Assembly (NCBI GenBank): GCA_016177865.1
Contig: JACOUJ010000082.1
Coordinates: 1-8,706, forward strand
DNA from: Candidatus Rokuibacteriota bacterium
GTDB taxonomy: Bacteria > Methylomirabilota > Methylomirabilia > Rokubacteriales > JACOUJ01
Length of the DNA stretch: 8,706 nucleotides
Direction of reading: 5' to 3'
Notes under the pieces: model-generated
The model's database searches: none
What the model was told of the DNA's origin: nothing
The model's input: only the letters and a program-made list of their open reading frames with translations
Position numbers and translations under genes: made by a program
Part shown: positions 6,260 to 8,706 of the stretch, one piece after another
Layout: each line of letters opens with the position of its first letter
Position numbering within the stretch: position 1 is the first letter of the stretch

Positions 6260-6553
6260 CGCCCCGTCGGGAAGCTTGAATCCAGGGGGCGTGGACTTCG
6301 CTGACTTCGAGGGCGCGGAGAACGTGATTCGTCGGATGCTGAAATACGGGCAGAGGATGAAGCGCTCCTCCCCGTTTTCACTGTGGCCGGTGATGGCGAG
6401 CCAATTTTCCGTCGTCTGGGAGACAGACGTGACGAAGAGCCGTGTTCCGTCATCCAGGAGGAACTCGACGAGCGGGGTCGAAGCCTGGCGCTGTTTGGCG
6501 AACTGCCGCACCTGATCGAGGAAGTAGCGCTCGAAGAAGATCCGGTCAAACAT
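6257..6553 (-). CDS. Small hypothetical protein with possible Sm/Hfq-like fold, between argF and argG
   Basis: A 98-residue protein I do not recognise by name. Residues 1-22 (MFDRIFFERYFLDQVRQFAK) look like an amphipathic helix. They are followed by a strand-rich section: PLVEFLLDDGTRLFVTSV (27-44), then NWLAITGH, then ERFILCPYFSIRRITF (63-78). The last 20 residues are Lys/Pro/Ser-rich and probably disordered. Helix, then VxFxxxDGxxL, a variable loop and a short (Y/H)xxI strand resembles the layout of Hfq/Sm-like small beta-barrels, but this is pattern inference, not a detected domain. The ATG at 6553 overlaps the end of argF by 8 nt; the frame is open further upstream to 6646 but only as an argF shadow. 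No good ribosome binding site, so translation is probably coupled to argF. Its stop lies within the argG ribosome binding site. It has no signal peptide or membrane span. Confidence 0.78.
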   Translation of the reverse strand: MFDRIFFERYFLDQVRQFAKQRQASTPLVEFLLDDGTRLFVTSVSQTTENWLAITGHSENGEERFILCPYFSIRRITFSAPSKSAKSTPPGFKLPDGA

Positions 6554-7460
6554 GGCGACCCAACAGGCGAACCAGGACGGCCTTCTGGACATGCAGGCGG
6601 TTCTCGGCCTGGGCGAGGGCCAGGGATTGAGGCCCGTCCAGGACATCGTCGGTAATCTCCTCGCCCCGGTGGGCCGGGAGGCAGTGCATCACGCGCGCCC
6701 CGGGCTTGGCGTGGGCCACAAGGGCCCGATTCACCTGGTAACCCTGGAAGGCTCGAACGCGCTTCTCACGCTCTGCCTCCTGCCCCATGCTGGTCCAGAC
6801 GTCTGTGTAAATGGCGTCAGCGCCGCGGACGGCCTCCACCGGCACATGGACGAGCTCCACGGAGGCGCCGAGAGCCCGCGCCCTTTGAACCACGTCCAGG
6901 TCCGGCTCAAACCCATTCGGTGAGGAGACCACGATGGTCATCCCGAGGAGCCCGGCCAGGAGCACGAGGGAGTGGCAGACGTTGTTTCCGTCTCCGACGA
7001 AGGCAAGGCGCGTCTTCTTGGGGTCAAAACCATGCTCCGAAAGGGTGAAGACGTCGGCCAGGGCCTGGCACGGATGCTCACGATCAGAGAGGCCATTGAT
7101 CACTGGAACCCCGGAGGCCCGCGCCAACGCCTCCACTGTGGCTTGGTGGAAGACCCGGGCCATGATCCCGTCCACCCACCGACCCAGATTTCGCGCCACG
7201 TCCGAGACCGATTCCCGCACTCCGAGCTGAACTGTCTCCGGGGCCAAGTGGATGGTGTGCCCCCCAAGCTGGAACATCCCCACCTCAAAGCTCACCCGCG
7301 TCCTGAGCGACGGCTTCTCGAAGATCATGGCGAGAGTCCGCCCCTGGAGCAAGTGGTGAGGTTCTCCCCGCTTCTGCTGGGTCTTGAGCCTCGCCGCGGC
7401 GGCGAAGATTTCCTCGACGTCGCCGCGGGTGAGATCGAGGATCGAAAGGAAGTGAGTCAT
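6546..7460 (-). CDS. argF: Ornithine carbamoyltransferase
   Basis: A 304-residue cytoplasmic enzyme that transfers the carbamoyl group of carbamoyl phosphate to ornithine, giving citrulline. The carbamoyl-phosphate loop is FEKPSLRTRVSFEVG (47-61), with SLRTR in place of the commoner STRTR. HPCQALADVF is at 129-138. The ornithine-binding region carries GDGNNVCHSL (156-165) and DVWTSMGQE (220-228), and HCLPAHRG (259-266) contains the catalytic cysteine. SMG and HCLPAHRG favour ornithine over N-acetylornithine as acceptor. The length is standard. The ATG at 7460 overlaps the argD stop as ATGA, and no Shine-Dalgarno is evident, so coupling to argD is likely. The 3' end overlaps the small unnamed gene. 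Confidence 0.97.
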   Translation of the reverse strand: MTHFLSILDLTRGDVEEIFAAAARLKTQQKRGEPHHLLQGRTLAMIFEKPSLRTRVSFEVGMFQLGGHTIHLAPETVQLGVRESVSDVARNLGRWVDGIMARVFHQATVEALARASGVPVINGLSDREHPCQALADVFTLSEHGFDPKKTRLAFVGDGNNVCHSLVLLAGLLGMTIVVSSPNGFEPDLDVVQRARALGASVELVHVPVEAVRGADAIYTDVWTSMGQEAEREKRVRAFQGYQVNRALVAHAKPGARVMHCLPAHRGEEITDDVLDGPQSLALAQAENRLHVQKAVLVRLLGRHV

Positions 7461-8656
7461 GGGAGGGACCGCCCGAGGACGGTGTCGAGGATCTCGACGG
7501 CCCGATCCAGTTCCACGTCATCCACGATGAGGGGCGGGACGAAGCGCAGCACGTTGTCGCCGGCCGTGAGGATCAAGAGTCCGTCCGCCTGGCAGCCGGC
7601 CACGATCTCCTTCACCGGGCGATCCAACTCCATCCCGATGAGGAGGCCGAGGCCCCGAACCGTCTTGATGGCGGGATATTTTTGCTTGAGCGCCGTCAGG
7701 CGCTCCTTCAATCGGCGTCCCATTCGCTCCGCCCGGGCCGGAAGATTCTCTTCCAGCATGGTGGTGAGGACTGCCAGGGCTGTCGCGGTGGCCAAAGAGT
7801 TCCCCCCGAAGGTGCTCCCATGAGAACCCGGGGTCAAGTGCTTCGCTACAAACTCCTTGGCCAGAATCGCGCCGATGGGGACGCCGCCGCCCAGCGCCTT
7901 GGCCACGGTCATCACGTCCGGCTCCGCCCCCCAATGTTGATACGCCCAGAGCCTTCCGGTGCGCCCCATCCCCGACTGGATCTCGTCCAGGATCAAGAGG
8001 GCCCCGGTTTCATCGCAGAGCTTTCGGAGACCCGGGAGATATTCATCACCCGGGACATTCACCCCGCCCTCGCCCTGGACCGGCTCCACGAGAATGGCAC
8101 ATGTGCGGTTATCCACGGCCTGCTCCACCGCTCGGAGGTCCCCGAACGCGACATACTTGAAGCCGATGGGAAGCGGCTCAAAGCCGTGGTGGTGTTTCTC
8201 CTGGGCGGTGGCGGCGAGGGCGGCGAGGGTCCGGCCGTGGAAGCCGCCTCGCATGGTAATGATCTCGTAGCGGTCCGTGGCGAAGCGCTCCTTGCCGTAA
8301 CGGCGCGCCAGCTTGATGGCCCCTTCGTTCGCCTCAGCCCCGGAGGTGCAGAAGAAGACCTTATCGGCAAAGGAGTGTTCCGTCAGGAGCTTGGCCAGCT
8401 CGATCTGGGGCGCGATATGATAGAGGTTCGAGACCTGGATCAGGCGCCCGGCCTGCTCCGTGATCGCCGCGACGACCTTGGGGTGCGAGTGGCCCAGGGC
8501 GTCCACGGCGATCCCGCCCACGAAGTCCAAATATTCCTTGCCGTCCGAATCCCAGACACGGGTCCCTTCGCCCCGCACCAGGACGAGGGGATTGCGGGCA
8601 TACGTATTCATCAAGTATTGAGCCGACCACTCCAGCCACGTCTTGGTATCAGTCAT
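7457..8656 (-). CDS. argD: N-acetylornithine aminotransferase (class III, PLP-dependent)
   Basis: A 399-residue cytoplasmic class III aminotransferase that converts N-acetylglutamate semialdehyde and glutamate to N-acetylornithine. Motifs in order: TSGAEANEGAIKLAR (104-118) for cofactor phosphate binding, FHGRTLAALAAT (139-150), EPVQGEGGVN (191-200), LILDEIQSGMGRTG (221-234) with Asp224 facing the pyridine nitrogen, TVAKALGGGVPIGA (250-263) with Lys253 as the PLP Schiff-base lysine, and GSHGSTFGGN (277-286). It appears full length. The ATG at 8656 fits the family N-terminus; the upstream 50 nt contain only a weak purine stretch and reach the window edge, so earlier operon genes such as argB or argJ could lie beyond. 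Related class III enzymes (ornithine or succinylornithine aminotransferase) are possible by sequence alone, but the argF-argG context supports argD. Confidence 0.96.
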   Translation of the reverse strand: MTDTKTWLEWSAQYLMNTYARNPLVLVRGEGTRVWDSDGKEYLDFVGGIAVDALGHSHPKVVAAITEQAGRLIQVSNLYHIAPQIELAKLLTEHSFADKVFFCTSGAEANEGAIKLARRYGKERFATDRYEIITMRGGFHGRTLAALAATAQEKHHHGFEPLPIGFKYVAFGDLRAVEQAVDNRTCAILVEPVQGEGGVNVPGDEYLPGLRKLCDETGALLILDEIQSGMGRTGRLWAYQHWGAEPDVMTVAKALGGGVPIGAILAKEFVAKHLTPGSHGSTFGGNSLATATALAVLTTMLEENLPARAERMGRRLKERLTALKQKYPAIKTVRGLGLLIGMELDRPVKEIVAGCQADGLLILTAGDNVLRFVPPLIVDDVELDRAVEILDTVLGRSLP

Positions 8657-8706
8657 CCCACACGCTCTCTACGCTACCCTGCCCCGGAGCTCCGCTCGCT
8701 TTCTGT

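Noticed and set aside
5120..6304. A 394-codon open frame on the plus strand opposite argG
   Set aside because: It is exactly antisense to a full-length, motif-complete argG; its translation is rich in Gly, Pro, Arg and His with no recognisable domain. Long antisense frames are common in GC-rich genes.
6554..6646. Upstream extension of the small 98-residue gene by 31 codons
   Set aside because: The added segment is a Trp/Arg/Pro-rich shadow of the argF 3' end. The helix-forming MFDRIFFERY start at 6553 is more protein-like and leaves only an 8-nt overlap.
6972..7823. A 283-codon plus-strand frame across argF and argD
   Set aside because: It spans the boundary of two real minus-strand genes and has no coherent domain.

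Overview
This is a GC-rich bacterial chromosome segment made almost entirely of housekeeping metabolic genes. All but one gene lie on the minus strand. The high GC, the dense overlapping genes and the bacterial arginine and phospholipid gene sets suggest a GC-rich environmental bacterium. Something like the NC10/Rokubacteria or deltaproteobacterial lineages is possible, but that placement is an impression from protein style and not a demonstrated result. I see no mobile element, CRISPR array, tRNA or rRNA.

Reading along the minus strand from the right edge, the first block is an arginine biosynthesis run: argD (8656-7457), argF (7460-6546), an unnamed 98-residue protein (6553-6257), argG (6247-5042) and a comB-family phosphatase gene (5042-4257). 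Neighbouring genes overlap by 1 to 8 nt or are 9 nt apart, so this is almost certainly one translationally coupled operon. ArgD makes N-acetylornithine, ArgF makes citrulline and ArgG makes argininosuccinate. argH, which often follows argG, is absent here and comB takes its place. The small protein has a helix-plus-beta layout resembling Sm/Hfq-like proteins.

Between comB and the next operon (4256-3939) lie a decayed cytochrome c C-terminal domain, broken by one frameshift and lacking its CXXCH haem motif, and a short spacer with a promoter-like sequence directly in front of pgsA.

The second block is a phospholipid-precursor operon: pgsA (3938-3360), plsY (3369-2767), gpsA (2770-1736) and galT (1743-745), all overlapping. 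GpsA makes sn-glycerol-3-phosphate, PlsY acylates it, and PgsA uses glycerol-3-phosphate with CDP-diacylglycerol to make phosphatidylglycerophosphate. The GalT-like nucleotidylyltransferase ends the operon and has no obvious role in that pathway.

At the left edge, a plus-strand isochorismatase-fold cysteine hydrolase (67-690) converges on galT across a 54-nt gap in which I see no convincing terminator. The right-hand 50 nt (8657-8706) hold only the upstream flank of argD. No strong case for a wholly new system emerges. The best leads are the Sm-like small gene inside the arginine operon, the cytochrome relic that may have rewritten the end of comB, and the comB and galT placements.
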